A stretch of 64,000 bases of DNA from Pseudomonas kribbensis (GTDB lineage: Bacteria; Pseudomonadota; Gammaproteobacteria; Pseudomonadales; Pseudomonadaceae), in NCBI RefSeq assembly GCF_003352185.1, contig NZ_CP029608.1:3658001-3722000 (forward strand). Direction: 5' to 3'. Below the pieces are notes generated by a model. It saw only the letters and a program-made list of their open reading frames with translations, did not search any database and was not told where the DNA came from. The position numbers and the translations under genes are program-made. Shown one piece after another: positions 34,632-43,912 of this stretch (position 1 is its first letter; each line of letters starts with the position of its first letter).

Positions 34632-35326
34632 GTGCGCTCCCGATACAGCTTGTTGCAGATAAACCCGGCCATCATTCCCGCCAGCCCCGACAGCACCAGC
34701 GCCGAACCCCACTGCCAGTAACTGAACAACACCGAGCAGAACAGCGACACCGCCACGCAAACCACCGTCGGCACATTGCGCACCACCGGGGTGATCAGGG
34801 CGATGAAGGTCGCGGCAATCGAGAAATCCAGCCCCAGGTGTTCAAGCCCCGGAATGCTGCTGCCGAGCACAATGCCGGCCAGGGTGAAGAGGTTCCAGGC
34901 GATGTAGAACGTCAGGCCGACGCCCAAGGCATACCAGCGATTGAATTGCTGACGGTCGTGCTGGCTGGTCAGGGCGAACAGTTCATCGGTGAGCAAAAAA
35001 CCCAGGCCGATGCGCCAGCGCCCCGGCAACGGCGAAATCACGTGGCGCATGCTCATGCCGTAAAGCAAATGCTGCGAAGTCAGCAGCAGCGTGGTCAGCA
35101 GAATCGAGAAAACCCCGGCACCGCCCTTGAGCATGCCGATCGCCACCAGCTGCGCAGCGCCGGCAAACACGATGGTGGACAAGCCCTGCCCTTGCAGTGG
35201 CGTGAGATTGGCTTCGATCGCCATGGAGCCGGCCAGCAGCCCCCACGGCGCGGTCGCCAGGGATAACGGCATGATCGCCGCGGCTCCGCGAAGAAAGGCA
35301 CTGCGCGGCATTAATGAGTCAGACAT
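34628..35326 (-). CDS. azlC: AzlC-type branched-chain amino acid exporter subunit
   Basis: Inner-membrane protein of 232 residues with about seven helices. The N-terminal RGAAAIMPLSLATAPWGLLAGSMAIEANLTPLQGQGLSTIVFAGAAQLVA pattern is the AzlC family hallmark. With AzlD it exports branched-chain amino acids or toxic analogues. The ATG at 35326 has AAGAG close by; one twelve bases upstream is possible. Translationally coupled to azlD. No dedicated regulator is adjacent. Confidence 0.9.
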   Translation of the reverse strand: MSDSLMPRSAFLRGAAAIMPLSLATAPWGLLAGSMAIEANLTPLQGQGLSTIVFAGAAQLVAIGMLKGGAGVFSILLTTLLLTSQHLLYGMSMRHVISPLPGRWRIGLGFLLTDELFALTSQHDRQQFNRWYALGVGLTFYIAWNLFTLAGIVLGSSIPGLEHLGLDFSIAATFIALITPVVRNVPTVVCVAVSLFCSVLFSYWQWGSALVLSGLAGMMAGFICNKLYRERT

Positions 35327-35479
35327 AACGCTCTTCAACCGTGAGACAAGACCCGGACTCTGCCAGTAAATGCCTTTTCATGGCTTGAACAATCTTGCGC
35401 AGTTGCCGCAAATCGCCCAGCTGCAAACCGGTTAGCGGCGTACCATGACAGCCATTCACATCTGCGTCAGGGAGACGAC

Positions 35480-35866
35480 ATGCTGTATCGAATTGCCGCC
35501 GACGGGCTGGTGCTGTTTCACCTTTCCTTCATTCTGTTCGTGCTGTTTGGCGGGCTATTGGTGCTCAAGTGGCACCGAGTGGCCTGGCTGCATTTGCCGG
35601 CCGCCACCTGGGGCGTGATGGTCGAGGTGTTGCACCTGACCTGCCCGCTGACCTACTGGGAAAACCTGATGCGCCACGCCGCCGGGCAAACCGAGTATGC
35701 CGGCGGTTTCATCGAGCATTACGTCTGGCCGATCATCTACCCGGCGGGGCTGACCCCGCAGATTCAACTAGCGCTGGGCAGCGTGGTGCTGGTGATCAAC
35801 CTGCTGGTGTACGGGCGTCTGATCCGCCAGTGGCAACTGCGCCGCGCTGCACGCATTCCGTTTTAA
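35480..35866 (+). CDS. DUF2784 membrane protein
   Basis: A 128-residue inner-membrane protein with three or four helices (IAADGLVLFHLSFILFVLFGGLLVL; LPAATWGVMVEVLHLTCPLTYWENL; the last near residues 95-112). The conserved CPLTYWEN segment is the DUF2784 hallmark. GGGAGACGAC precedes the ATG. The stop codon overlaps the end of the convergent DUF3087 gene by four bases. Function unknown. Confidence 0.85.
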   Translation: MLYRIAADGLVLFHLSFILFVLFGGLLVLKWHRVAWLHLPAATWGVMVEVLHLTCPLTYWENLMRHAAGQTEYAGGFIEHYVWPIIYPAGLTPQIQLALGSVVLVINLLVYGRLIRQWQLRRAARIPF

Positions 35867-36384
35867 CGCGACTTCAAGGTTTCCAGCCAGGCCGGATCGA
35901 GGCGCGTCTGATCGGTGTCCAGACCGAGCGCTTCCATCCGAGCCTTGTGCGCTTCGACTTCCCGGTGCAATTGCCCATGATCGCTGGAGTTGCCGTCCAG
36001 TTCGTGCATCTGCGTCAGGCCCTGGTGATAGAAACGCAGCACCTTCATCGCCGTCGGATCGTCCTTCTCGACCGCAGCCGTCACCTGATGCATGACATTG
36101 GTGACACTCATCAGGCTGCGCTTGAGCCGCCAGCCATACACCGCCGGGGCCATCCATGTCTGATTCCAGAATCGCCCGCGCAACAACGCCGCCGTCAGCA
36201 GGAATGCGCCGAACACCCCGCCGACATTGAACCGCAGGTTATCCCCGCCCGGTTCGCCGAACAGCGCCACCGCCACGGTCGAAAACGCCATCGCCAACAC
36301 CAGGAACAGCACCGCGATAATCAGCGTGCTGCGCCGGGTCTGCTGGCGATAGGTGATGGCATCGATCGGTTGAATCTCGAACAT
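35863..36384 (-). CDS. DUF3087 membrane protein
   Basis: A 173-residue protein with two N-terminal membrane helices (about residues 21-43 and 54-70) and a cytosolic, mostly helical tail; matches my memory of DUF3087 proteins of gamma-proteobacteria (MFEIQPIDAITYRQQTRRS start, YHQGLTQMHELD). Function unknown. Overlaps the end of the DUF2784 gene tail-to-tail. Confidence 0.82.
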   Translation of the reverse strand: MFEIQPIDAITYRQQTRRSTLIIAVLFLVLAMAFSTVAVALFGEPGGDNLRFNVGGVFGAFLLTAALLRGRFWNQTWMAPAVYGWRLKRSLMSVTNVMHQVTAAVEKDDPTAMKVLRFYHQGLTQMHELDGNSSDHGQLHREVEAHKARMEALGLDTDQTRLDPAWLETLKSR

Positions 36385-36596
36385 CGCGACAGGCTTCCAT
36401 GGCTTGAAATAAAAAGAGGCCGGCGCATTATCGCCTCTGAGGCGGATTTAGCTATGCTGGAGCTCCTTTTCATCTTTTCATCGTCCAGCGGGGGACATGG
36501 CGATACCACGCAGATCGTGCCATCTTCATTCATGGATACACTCTATTCGGATGCCATTGGCCAGGCCGGCAATGACATCGTTTTAAGGATCACTGC

Positions 36597-37970
36597 ATGA
36601 CCCAACGACACGTAATCAATGCCTCGGTCAGCCCAAAAGGCAGCCTCGAAACCCTTTCCCAACGTGAAGTTCAGCAACTGAGCCAGGCCGGAACCGGCAG
36701 CACCTACACCCTCTTCCGCCAGTGCGCCCTGGCCATCCTCAACACCGGCGCTCATGTCGACAACGCAAAAACTATTCTGGAAGCCTACAAAGACTTCGAA
36801 ATCCGCATCCACCAGCAAGATCGTGGCGTGCGCCTGGAACTGCTGAACGCCCCGGCCGACGCCTTCGTCGACGGCGAAATGATCGCCAGCACCCGGGAAA
36901 TGCTGTTCAGCGCCCTGCGTGACATCGTCTACACCGAAAACGAGCTCGACGCCCTGAGCATCGACCTCAGCACCTCCCAGGGCATCAGCGACTACGTCTT
37001 CCACCTGCTGCGCAACGCACGCACCCTGCGTCCGGGCGTCGAGCCGAAAATCGTCGTGTGCTGGGGCGGCCACTCGATCAATACCGAAGAATACAAATAC
37101 ACCAAGAAAGTCGGCCACGAACTGGGCCTGCGCAGCCTCGACATCTGCACCGGCTGCGGCCCGGGCGTGATGAAAGGCCCGATGAAAGGCGCGACCATCG
37201 CCCACGCCAAACAGCGTATCCACGGCGGTCGCTACCTGGGCCTGACCGAGCCGGGCATCATTGCCGCCGAAGCGCCGAACCCGATCGTCAATGAGCTGGT
37301 GATCCTGCCGGACATCGAAAAGCGCCTGGAAGCCTTCGTCCGCGTCGGCCACGGCATCATCATCTTCCCGGGCGGCGCCGGTACTGCCGAAGAATTCCTG
37401 TACCTGCTGGGCATCCTGATGCACCCGGACAACGCCGGCCTGCCGTTCCCGGTAATTCTCACCGGGCCGAAACATGCCGCGCCGTACCTGGAACAACTGG
37501 ACGCCTTCGTCACCGCCACCCTCGGCGAGGCGGCAAAGCAGCACTACGAAATCATCATCGACGACCCGGCCGAAGTGGCGCGCCAAATGACTGCAGGTCT
37601 CAAAGCCGTGAAGCAGTTCCGCCGCGAACGCAACGACGCGTTCCACTTCAACTGGCTGCTGAAGATCGACGAAGGCTTCCAGCGCCCGTTCGATCCGACC
37701 CACGAAAACATGGCCAACCTCAAGCTGCACCGCGATCAGCCGGCCCATGAACTGGCGGCCAACCTGCGCCGCGCCTTCTCCGGGATCGTTGCCGGCAACG
37801 TCAAGGACAAGGGCATTCGCCTGATCGAAGAGCACGGGCCGTATCAGATCCGGGGCGACGCCGCGATCATGCAACCGCTTGATCTGCTGCTCAAAGCCTT
37901 CGTCGCCCAGCACCGGATGAAACTGCCGGGGGGCGCGGCGTATGTGCCGTGCTATCGCGTGGTGTCCTGA
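36597..37970 (+). CDS. ppnN: Pyrimidine/purine nucleotide 5'-monophosphate nucleosidase PpnN (YgdH)
   Basis: A 457-residue cytosolic enzyme that splits nucleoside monophosphates into base and ribose 5-phosphate, feeding purine salvage; the E. coli enzyme is activated by (p)ppGpp. An N-terminal DUF4478 region (about residues 1-140) precedes the LOG/lysine-decarboxylase-like core with TGCGPGVMKGPMKGA (~182-196) and PGGAGTAEEFLYLLG (~257-271), the substrate-binding and catalytic motif, then a C-terminal DUF3412 region. Length matches E. coli PpnN. It is a lone gene, followed by a REP palindrome. Confidence 0.95.
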   Translation: MTQRHVINASVSPKGSLETLSQREVQQLSQAGTGSTYTLFRQCALAILNTGAHVDNAKTILEAYKDFEIRIHQQDRGVRLELLNAPADAFVDGEMIASTREMLFSALRDIVYTENELDALSIDLSTSQGISDYVFHLLRNARTLRPGVEPKIVVCWGGHSINTEEYKYTKKVGHELGLRSLDICTGCGPGVMKGPMKGATIAHAKQRIHGGRYLGLTEPGIIAAEAPNPIVNELVILPDIEKRLEAFVRVGHGIIIFPGGAGTAEEFLYLLGILMHPDNAGLPFPVILTGPKHAAPYLEQLDAFVTATLGEAAKQHYEIIIDDPAEVARQMTAGLKAVKQFRRERNDAFHFNWLLKIDEGFQRPFDPTHENMANLKLHRDQPAHELAANLRRAFSGIVAGNVKDKGIRLIEEHGPYQIRGDAAIMQPLDLLLKAFVAQHRMKLPGGAAYVPCYRVVS

Positions 37971-37989
37971 CCCTTAGTGATGGATGCAG

Positions 37990-38019
37990 CCTTGTGGGAG
38001 CACACGCGCTCCCACAAGG
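37990..38019. repeat. REP-like palindrome
   Basis: CCTTGTGGGAGC / GCTCCCACAAGG with a 6-base spacer, just after ppnN. The GTGGGAGC core is that of the Pseudomonas REP family. Confidence 0.8.
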
Positions 38020-38133
38020 CGCATCGCCACTACCAAACCGCCCTGTTCTCTGACACAAAAGCCCCGCTGATTCCCCACGACAGCCACCGCGCGCGCGTAC
38101 TAAGCTGGGCGATTGAATTTTCAGGGACGATCC

Positions 38134-38868
38134 ATGAAACGTTTTGCCGCCTGCCTGTTGTCTCTTCTGGCCCTGACAGCCAATGCGGCAGATCTGCAAC
38201 TGCTCACCGACAACCATCCTCCGCTGCATTTCCTGCAGGGCGATCAACTGGTGGGCTTCGGCGTGGATGTGGTGCAGGCCCTGGCAGCGCAGACCGGCGA
38301 TCACATTCACCTGCAGCAAGTGCCATTGCTGCGTGCCCTGCGCATGGCCAGCGAGACGCCGAACACCGGCGTATTTACCGTGCTGCGCACCGACGCACGG
38401 GATGACCGCTATCAATGGGTCGGGCCACTGATCGAAGTGGAAACTGCGCTGTATGCCCACGACAACTTCCAGCCACCGGTCCGCAGCCTGCGCGAGGCTG
38501 ATCACCTGGGGCGGATCACCGTGCCGCGCAAATGGCTGGTCTACAGCTATCTGCAGGAACAGGATCTGAGCAACCTCTATGGCGTGGAAACCCCGGAGCA
38601 GATGATGCGTCTGTTCAGTCTCGGGCGAACCGACTTCGTGGTGTCCGACACACTGTCCAGTGCGGCCCTCGCCCGCGAGCAAGGCATGGAGCCGGGGCGT
38701 TTGCAGTATCAGATACCGCTGATGAAGCGCGACACTTATATCGCGTTCTCCCGCCAGACCGATCCCAAACAGGTGGCACGCTGGCAACAGGCGCTGGACA
38801 CGCTGCGCGCCGACGGCCGTCTGGAGAAAATTCGCCAGCGCTGGCTGAGCAATACCCTGCCGCGCTGA
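38134..38868 (+). CDS. Transporter-type periplasmic substrate-binding protein (family 3)
   Basis: A 244-residue protein with a signal peptide (cleavage after TANAA, about residue 18) and the type-II amino-acid-binding-protein fold: LQLLTDNHPPLHFLQGDQLVGFGVDVVQALAAQTG, then LRMASETPNTGVFTVLRTDAR. AGGGA six bases before the ATG at 38134 fixes the start. No permease or ATPase is adjacent, so it may be an orphan receptor, a chemotaxis or sensor partner, or serve a distant transporter. Confidence 0.85.
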   Translation: MKRFAACLLSLLALTANAADLQLLTDNHPPLHFLQGDQLVGFGVDVVQALAAQTGDHIHLQQVPLLRALRMASETPNTGVFTVLRTDARDDRYQWVGPLIEVETALYAHDNFQPPVRSLREADHLGRITVPRKWLVYSYLQEQDLSNLYGVETPEQMMRLFSLGRTDFVVSDTLSSAALAREQGMEPGRLQYQIPLMKRDTYIAFSRQTDPKQVARWQQALDTLRADGRLEKIRQRWLSNTLPR

Positions 38869-38976
38869 TCACGCATCAACGTCTTTGATAACAACTATCT
38901 GAAAAGGTGTTTTTTCTTCTGGCGTCTGTAGCCCTAAAGTGGCAGTCATCTTCCTCCCACTTTCTGGTACAGACCC

Positions 38977-39186
38977 ATGAAAGACTTCATTGCCCTTGGG
39001 TTTATCGTCGCCCTGATCGGTGCCACTTCCGCCGCAATCGCCAGCGCACATGGCCACGGGCCGGCTGTCGCCATGACCGGCACCCTGAATGTCGATACCG
39101 TTGGCATTGACCGTGAGGCCAGGGGCAGTGTGGAGCAGAATCTTTACGTCGCGCAAAACGACTCCGGATTCGCCTACGACTATTGA
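38977..39186 (+). CDS. Small exported protein, 69 aa, unknown
   Basis: Begins with a hydrophobic signal or anchor (residues 5-23, ending SAAIASAHG) and has a polar tail of about 45 residues ending in YDY, with no Cys. The last 7 bases overlap the end of the convergent FAD-protein gene. No family recognised. The ribosome-binding site is weak. Confidence 0.6.
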   Translation: MKDFIALGFIVALIGATSAAIASAHGHGPAVAMTGTLNVDTVGIDREARGSVEQNLYVAQNDSGFAYDY

Positions 39187-40598
39187 GCCACCAGCCGCGC
39201 GGCCAACGCCTTGGCCTGCGACGCAACATCGGTCACTGCCGTACTTTCCCACCACATCCCTCTCAGTGGCGGGCCCATCGCGAACAGTCGTTGTGACACC
39301 TTTCCCTGCGCATCCAGCACCGCACCGTCCACTGCCGCCGCAATTCCCAGCGCCAACGGCCCCGGCTGCACCAGACCACGGGCCAGCAACTGCTGCGGCA
39401 AAGGCCGGTCCACCCGGCGCCAATCGTATTCGATACCACTGGAATTGATCAGCGCCGCGCCTTGCACCACGTGCGTTTCACTCTCGCCCCGACTGCGGAC
39501 GCGAATGCCGACGCCACCGCCAGACGCCGGTTCAAGGCCTTTATAGGACGCGGCGTGAATCCGCAGACGCCCTTCGCGATGCAGGCGCTCGACCAGCTCT
39601 GCACTCAGCGGCGGCGAGCGATGGTGATGGCTTTCCCACCACGGCCGCACATGCCGCACGAACTGCCGGCGCTGCACGTCGCTCGCCTGGCTCCACAACC
39701 GACCGATATGCGCGCGCACCGTATCCAGCGGCGCCTGCCAGTCGATGCCTTGTTCGATGGCATCCCGGCAATGCCGACGCAATTCACGCAGTAACTGGCG
39801 TGGCGTGCGGATGCTGTGATCCTCGGCGAGGAAATCCACCCACGCCGGCGGTTGCCGACGCACATGGGGCAGCAGCCCATGCCGGGAATACACCTCGATC
39901 GGCCCACGATGACCAGCCTGCTCCAGCGAAACCACGGCATCGACCATGGTCAGGCCGGAGCCGATGATCAGTACCGTCGATTGCGGATCGAGCTGGCGCA
40001 TGGCGCTTACATCCCACGGATCGAGCCCCGCAGCGTTGAGGCCGCTGGATTGCTTTTGCGGCGTACGGGCAGCCGGGAACATCCCGGTCGCCAATACCGC
40101 AAAAGCGCCTTGCAGTCGCTGGCCATCGCTCAAGGTGAGCTGCACCGAATCGGCCGAAGTCTGCACATCAACCACTTCGGCGCGAACATGTTCGACCGTC
40201 GAACCATGCTCCGCGCCCACCTGCTGCGCCTCGGCCAGTCGCTGCTGCACGTAGACACCGAACAGCCCCCGTGGCGGAAACAGTTCACTGACCGGCACAT
40301 GCTGCTGATCCGACTCCGGCCAGCCGCCGCCGGCAATGTGTTCGGTCAGCCATTGAGTCAGGTCGTCGGCATTGTCCGGGTCGACGCTCATCCGCGCCGC
40401 GTTACCGTTGAGCGTGTGGCCCAGCTCCACAGCACTGTACGCTTCACCCCGGCCCAGTTCGGCCCGGGGCTCGATCACCAGAATCTGACGCCGGCCCGGC
40501 AGGCGCAGCAGTTGCACCGCCAGCATTGCGCCGCTGAGACCGCCGCCGACAATCAGGATGTCGGCGTGACGGATCGCGGTCGTATCGGTTTGAGTCAT
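39180..40598 (-). CDS. FAD/NAD(P)-binding protein (HcpB/MSMEG-type)
   Basis: A 472-residue flavoprotein with an N-terminal dinucleotide-binding motif ILIVGGGLSGAMLAVQLLRLP (about residues 14-34), GEAYSAVELGHTLNG, a second motif VLIIGSGLTMVDAVVSL (~208) and a C-terminal INSSGIEYDW. This is the architecture of the NAD_binding_9 group of putative amine or hydroxylating flavoproteins; no characterised substrate is implied. It starts 59 bp after the flavin monooxygenase gene on the same strand, so the two may form an operon for sulfur or amine use. Confidence 0.82.
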   Translation of the reverse strand: MTQTDTTAIRHADILIVGGGLSGAMLAVQLLRLPGRRQILVIEPRAELGRGEAYSAVELGHTLNGNAARMSVDPDNADDLTQWLTEHIAGGGWPESDQQHVPVSELFPPRGLFGVYVQQRLAEAQQVGAEHGSTVEHVRAEVVDVQTSADSVQLTLSDGQRLQGAFAVLATGMFPAARTPQKQSSGLNAAGLDPWDVSAMRQLDPQSTVLIIGSGLTMVDAVVSLEQAGHRGPIEVYSRHGLLPHVRRQPPAWVDFLAEDHSIRTPRQLLRELRRHCRDAIEQGIDWQAPLDTVRAHIGRLWSQASDVQRRQFVRHVRPWWESHHHRSPPLSAELVERLHREGRLRIHAASYKGLEPASGGGVGIRVRSRGESETHVVQGAALINSSGIEYDWRRVDRPLPQQLLARGLVQPGPLALGIAAAVDGAVLDAQGKVSQRLFAMGPPLRGMWWESTAVTDVASQAKALAARLVAQ

Positions 40599-40657
40599 GC
40601 CGTTCTCGCTGCCAAGGGTTTGCTCAAGTCAGTGTCGTGCAGACGCTGCGAGCGAGT

Positions 40658-42061
40658 CTAGACAGACGCGACCTTTTTCTCCTGCCGATGCAGCTCGCCC
40701 AGATTTCGATATCCGCTGCCCGGATGAATCTCCGGCAACCTCGCTCCTTCGCCAAACAGCTTTTCGCGCAACGTCCCCGGCGCGTAATCGGTCTTGTAGA
40801 CGCCACGCTTCTGCAACTCAGGCACCAGCAATTCCACGGCGTCGATGAAGGTTTCATGGGTCAGTGCGTAGGCCAGGTTGAAGCCGTCGACGTCTGTTTC
40901 TTCGACCCATTCCTGTAGCAGATCCGCCACCGTTTCCGGACTGCCGACGAACAACGGTCCGAAACCGCCGATGCCGGCCCAGTCGGCCAGTTCATTCGGA
41001 GTCCAGACCTTGTTCGGATCCGCTGTCGAAAACGCTTCGACCGCCGATTGAATCGCGTTGGTGTGCACGTGCTTGAGCGGTTCGTCCGGTTTGAAGCGGC
41101 TGAAGTCGATACCGGTCCAGCCCGAGATCAACGCCATCGCGCCCTCGTAACTGACCCAGGATTTGTATTCTTCGAACTTGGCTTTGGCCTTGGCATCGGT
41201 CTCGCCGAGGATCACGGTTTGCAGGTTGAAGATCAGGATCTTCGACGGATCGCGCCCGGCCTCGGCGGCGCGGCGGCGGATGTCGGCCACAGTCTTTTTC
41301 AGCAGCACCTTGGACGGTGCCGCGACAAACACGCATTCGGCATGCTCGGCTGCGAACTGCTTGCCCCGACTGGATGCGCCTGCCTGATAGAGAACCGGCG
41401 TGCGCTGCGGCGACGGTTCGCAAAGGTGAATGCCCGGCACCTGGAAGTGTTTACCGTGGTGGCGGATCTCGTGGATCTTGCTCGGCTCACTGAAAATTCG
41501 CCGCTCGCGATCCCGCAAAATCGCACCCTCTTCCCAACTGCCTTCCCAGAGCTTGTAGCAGACCTCCAGGTATTCCTCGGCGAAGTCGTAACGCGCGTCG
41601 TGCTCGGTCTGGGCTTGCTGGCCGATGTTCTTCGCGCCGCTCTCCAGATAAGAGGTCACAATGTTCCAGCCGGCACGGCCCTTGGTCAGGTGATCAAGGG
41701 TCGACAGGCGTCGGGCGAAGGGATACGGATGCTCGAAGGACAACGAAGCGGTCAGACCGAACCCCAGGTGCTCGGTCACCAGCGCCATCGGCGGGATCAA
41801 TTGCAGCGGATCGTTGACCGGCACCTGCGCCGCCTGCCGGATCGCCGCTTCGCCGTTGCCGTTGTACACGTCGTAGATGCCGAGCACGTCGGCGATGAAC
41901 AATCCATCAAACTTGCCGCGCTCGAGTATTTTCGCCAGATCGGTCCAGTACTCCAGATCCTTGTACTGCCAGGAGCGGTCACGCGGATGCGCCCACAGAC
42001 CCGGCGACTGGTGACCGACGCAGTTCATGTCGAAGGCGTTGAGGCGAATTTCGCGGGGCAT
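40658..42061 (-). CDS. FMNH2-dependent monooxygenase (LLM class, NtaA/SnaA/DszA family)
   Basis: A 467-residue luciferase-like enzyme. Family traits are ILERGKFDGLFIADVLGIYD (~45-65), the TASLSFEHPYPFARRLSTLDHLTKGRAGWNIVTSY core (~110-145) and FQTP-like VPGIHLCEPSPQRTPVLYQAG (~220). Such enzymes use reduced FMN from a partner reductase to cleave C-S or C-N bonds, for example dibenzothiophene sulfone or nitrilotriacetate. No reductase is adjacent; the downstream FAD protein could cooperate. The ATG at 42061 has GGAG at 9 bases. Confidence 0.9.
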   Translation of the reverse strand: MPREIRLNAFDMNCVGHQSPGLWAHPRDRSWQYKDLEYWTDLAKILERGKFDGLFIADVLGIYDVYNGNGEAAIRQAAQVPVNDPLQLIPPMALVTEHLGFGLTASLSFEHPYPFARRLSTLDHLTKGRAGWNIVTSYLESGAKNIGQQAQTEHDARYDFAEEYLEVCYKLWEGSWEEGAILRDRERRIFSEPSKIHEIRHHGKHFQVPGIHLCEPSPQRTPVLYQAGASSRGKQFAAEHAECVFVAAPSKVLLKKTVADIRRRAAEAGRDPSKILIFNLQTVILGETDAKAKAKFEEYKSWVSYEGAMALISGWTGIDFSRFKPDEPLKHVHTNAIQSAVEAFSTADPNKVWTPNELADWAGIGGFGPLFVGSPETVADLLQEWVEETDVDGFNLAYALTHETFIDAVELLVPELQKRGVYKTDYAPGTLREKLFGEGARLPEIHPGSGYRNLGELHRQEKKVASV

Positions 42062-42277
42062 CAAGCGGCACTCCCGATGTTGAGGAGGCGTTTAGCGGTT
42101 TGATTTGAAGCGGTCATGTGAGGCGACTCCGTGGTTTCCGGATGAGGATCCAGAACCCATAGCAGGAGTCGTGCCTGAATATATTTTCGTTATTTATCAA
42201 TAAATTGAGGAATAAACCTAAAGCAATCTGCACATAAGAAAGAACAAACTGTTTATCCGCTGTCGGCCCCGCAACAG

Positions 42278-42853
42278 TCAGATCACCACATTACGCACAA
42301 AGCGCGCCGCGACTTCCCCATCGTTGCGATAGGTGTGAGGCTGGTTGCTGGCGAACATGAAAAACTCCCCGGCGGCGATGTACTGCGGCTGGTCGCCGAG
42401 CATCAGGGTCAGGCAGCCCTCGAACACGAAAATCTGCTCGCTCCAGCCTTCGGCATCGGCTTGCGAGGGGTAGACCTCCCCTGGTTGCAAACACCATTCC
42501 CACTGTTCCACTTCCCGGGTGGCGGCTGCCTTGGACAACAGCACCGCTTTGCTGCCTGGAATGCTGCCGGCCCAGGCCAGTTCGTTGATCCGGCTCGGGT
42601 CGCGATTGTCCGGGGCCTGGATCAGATCGCTGAACGCTACTTCGAGGGCTTCGGCCACGCGGTCGAGGGTGGTCAGGCTGACGTTTTTCTCGCCGGCTTC
42701 TATCGCCACCAACATGCGTCGACTGACCCCGGACTTTTCCGCGAGAGTCGTCTGGCTCATGTCGGCGGCGTGACGCAGGCGCCGGACGTTCTGGCTGACG
42801 TGTTGCAGGACCGAAGCCCGCTGAACAGAATCTTTGTGCACTATATTGCTCAC
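42278..42853 (-). CDS. XRE-family regulator with C-terminal cupin sensor domain
   Basis: A 191-residue two-domain regulator: helix-turn-helix LRHAADMSQTTLAEKSGVSRRMLVAIEAGEKNVSLTTLDRVA (about residues 23-64), then a cupin barrel (YPSQADAEGWSEQIFVFEGCLTLMLGDQPQYIAAGEFFMFASNQPHTYRN) that binds a small ligand or metal. The N-terminus is uncertain: GTG at 42853 or at 42841 fits best, and longer upstream frames overlap the promoter of the divergent EamA gene. It probably controls that exporter gene and itself. Confidence 0.85.
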   Translation of the reverse strand: MSNIVHKDSVQRASVLQHVSQNVRRLRHAADMSQTTLAEKSGVSRRMLVAIEAGEKNVSLTTLDRVAEALEVAFSDLIQAPDNRDPSRINELAWAGSIPGSKAVLLSKAAATREVEQWEWCLQPGEVYPSQADAEGWSEQIFVFEGCLTLMLGDQPQYIAAGEFFMFASNQPHTYRNDGEVAARFVRNVVI

Positions 42854-42870
42854 TGGCTGGGGTTGGGCAG

Positions 42871-42922
42871 TATACTGCGCAACATTTGGCGCATTGTGCG
42901 TCCCCTCTTCAAAAGTGCGCAA
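42871..42922. promoter_or_regulatory. Divergent control region, XRE-cupin and EamA genes
   Basis: The 73-bp gap holds TATACT, a possible -10 element for the EamA gene, and two direct copies of TGCGCAA (42876-42882 and 42916-42922) plus TTGGCGCATTGTGCG between them. These repeated half-sites are a candidate operator for the XRE-cupin protein. Confidence 0.45.
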
Positions 42923-42926
42923 GATC

Positions 42927-43865
42927 ATGACGTCAGCCAACTCCCCCCAAACTCCCCTGCGGTTTTCCCGTTTCAGCAAAGCCGAGTGCGTGCTCGTGCT
43001 GATCACCATGCTGTGGGGCGGCACCTTTCTGCTGGTGCAGCACGCGATGACCGTCAGCGGCCCGATGTTTTTCGTCGGCCTGCGCTTTGCCGCAGCGGCG
43101 AGCATCGTGGCGCTGTTTTCGTGGAAGCACCTGCGTGAGCTGACCCTGTTCGAACTCAAGGCCGGCGCCTTCATCGGCGTGGCAATCCTGCTCGGTTATG
43201 GTTTGCAGACCGTTGGCTTGCAGAGCATTCCGAGCAGCCAGTCGGCGTTCATCACTGCGCTGTACGTGCCGTTTGTGCCTTTGCTGCAATGGCTGGTGCT
43301 GGGCCGGCGTCCGGGCTTGATGCCGAGCATCGGCATCATGCTGGCGTTTACCGGGTTGATGCTGCTGTCGGGGCCGTCCGGCGCTTCCTTGAATTTCAGT
43401 CCCGGTGAAATCGCCACGCTGATCAGTGCCATCGCCATAGCGGCCGAGATCATCCTGATCAGCACCTATGCGGGCCAGGTCGATGTGCGCCGGGTGACGG
43501 TGGTGCAACTGGCGACGACTTCGGCATTGTCGTTTCTGATGGTGGTGCCGACCGGTGAGGCGATTCCCGATTTTTCCTGGCTGCTACTGAGCACAGCCCT
43601 GGGGTTGGGCGCGATGAGTGCGGCAATCCAGGTGGCCATGAACTGGGCGCAGAAAAGTGTTTCGCCAACCCGCGCAACCCTGATCTACGCCGGTGAACCT
43701 GTATGGGCCGGGATCGCCGGGCGGATTGCCGGCGAGCGTCTGCCAGCGATTGCGCTGGTGGGCGCAGGACTGATTGTGGCAGCGGTGATTGTCAGTGAGC
43801 TGAAGACCAAGGGCAAAGCGACACAAGCGGTCACAGAAGAGTTCGAGCGCAAGACAGAAGGCTAA
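42927..43865 (+). CDS. EamA/DMT-family transporter
   Basis: Inner-membrane protein of 312 residues with ten hydrophobic helices in two EamA repeats; LVLITMLWGGTFLLVQHAM begins the first. Members export amino acids, polyamines or other metabolites. The ATG at 42927 gives the usual short cytoplasmic N-terminus; a longer frame crosses the divergent promoter. Its divergent XRE-cupin neighbour is the likely regulator, a common pairing for amino acid or amine exporters. Substrate unknown. Confidence 0.88.
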   Translation: MTSANSPQTPLRFSRFSKAECVLVLITMLWGGTFLLVQHAMTVSGPMFFVGLRFAAAASIVALFSWKHLRELTLFELKAGAFIGVAILLGYGLQTVGLQSIPSSQSAFITALYVPFVPLLQWLVLGRRPGLMPSIGIMLAFTGLMLLSGPSGASLNFSPGEIATLISAIAIAAEIILISTYAGQVDVRRVTVVQLATTSALSFLMVVPTGEAIPDFSWLLLSTALGLGAMSAAIQVAMNWAQKSVSPTRATLIYAGEPVWAGIAGRIAGERLPAIALVGAGLIVAAVIVSELKTKGKATQAVTEEFERKTEG

Positions 43866-43912
43866 GCGGGGTTTTTACGACTACCTTGTAGGATTCAGAG
43901 ACATCCTCGCGT

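Noticed and set aside
36543..37913. 456-aa open frame on the minus strand
   Set aside because: Antisense to ppnN, which matches its family over the full length.
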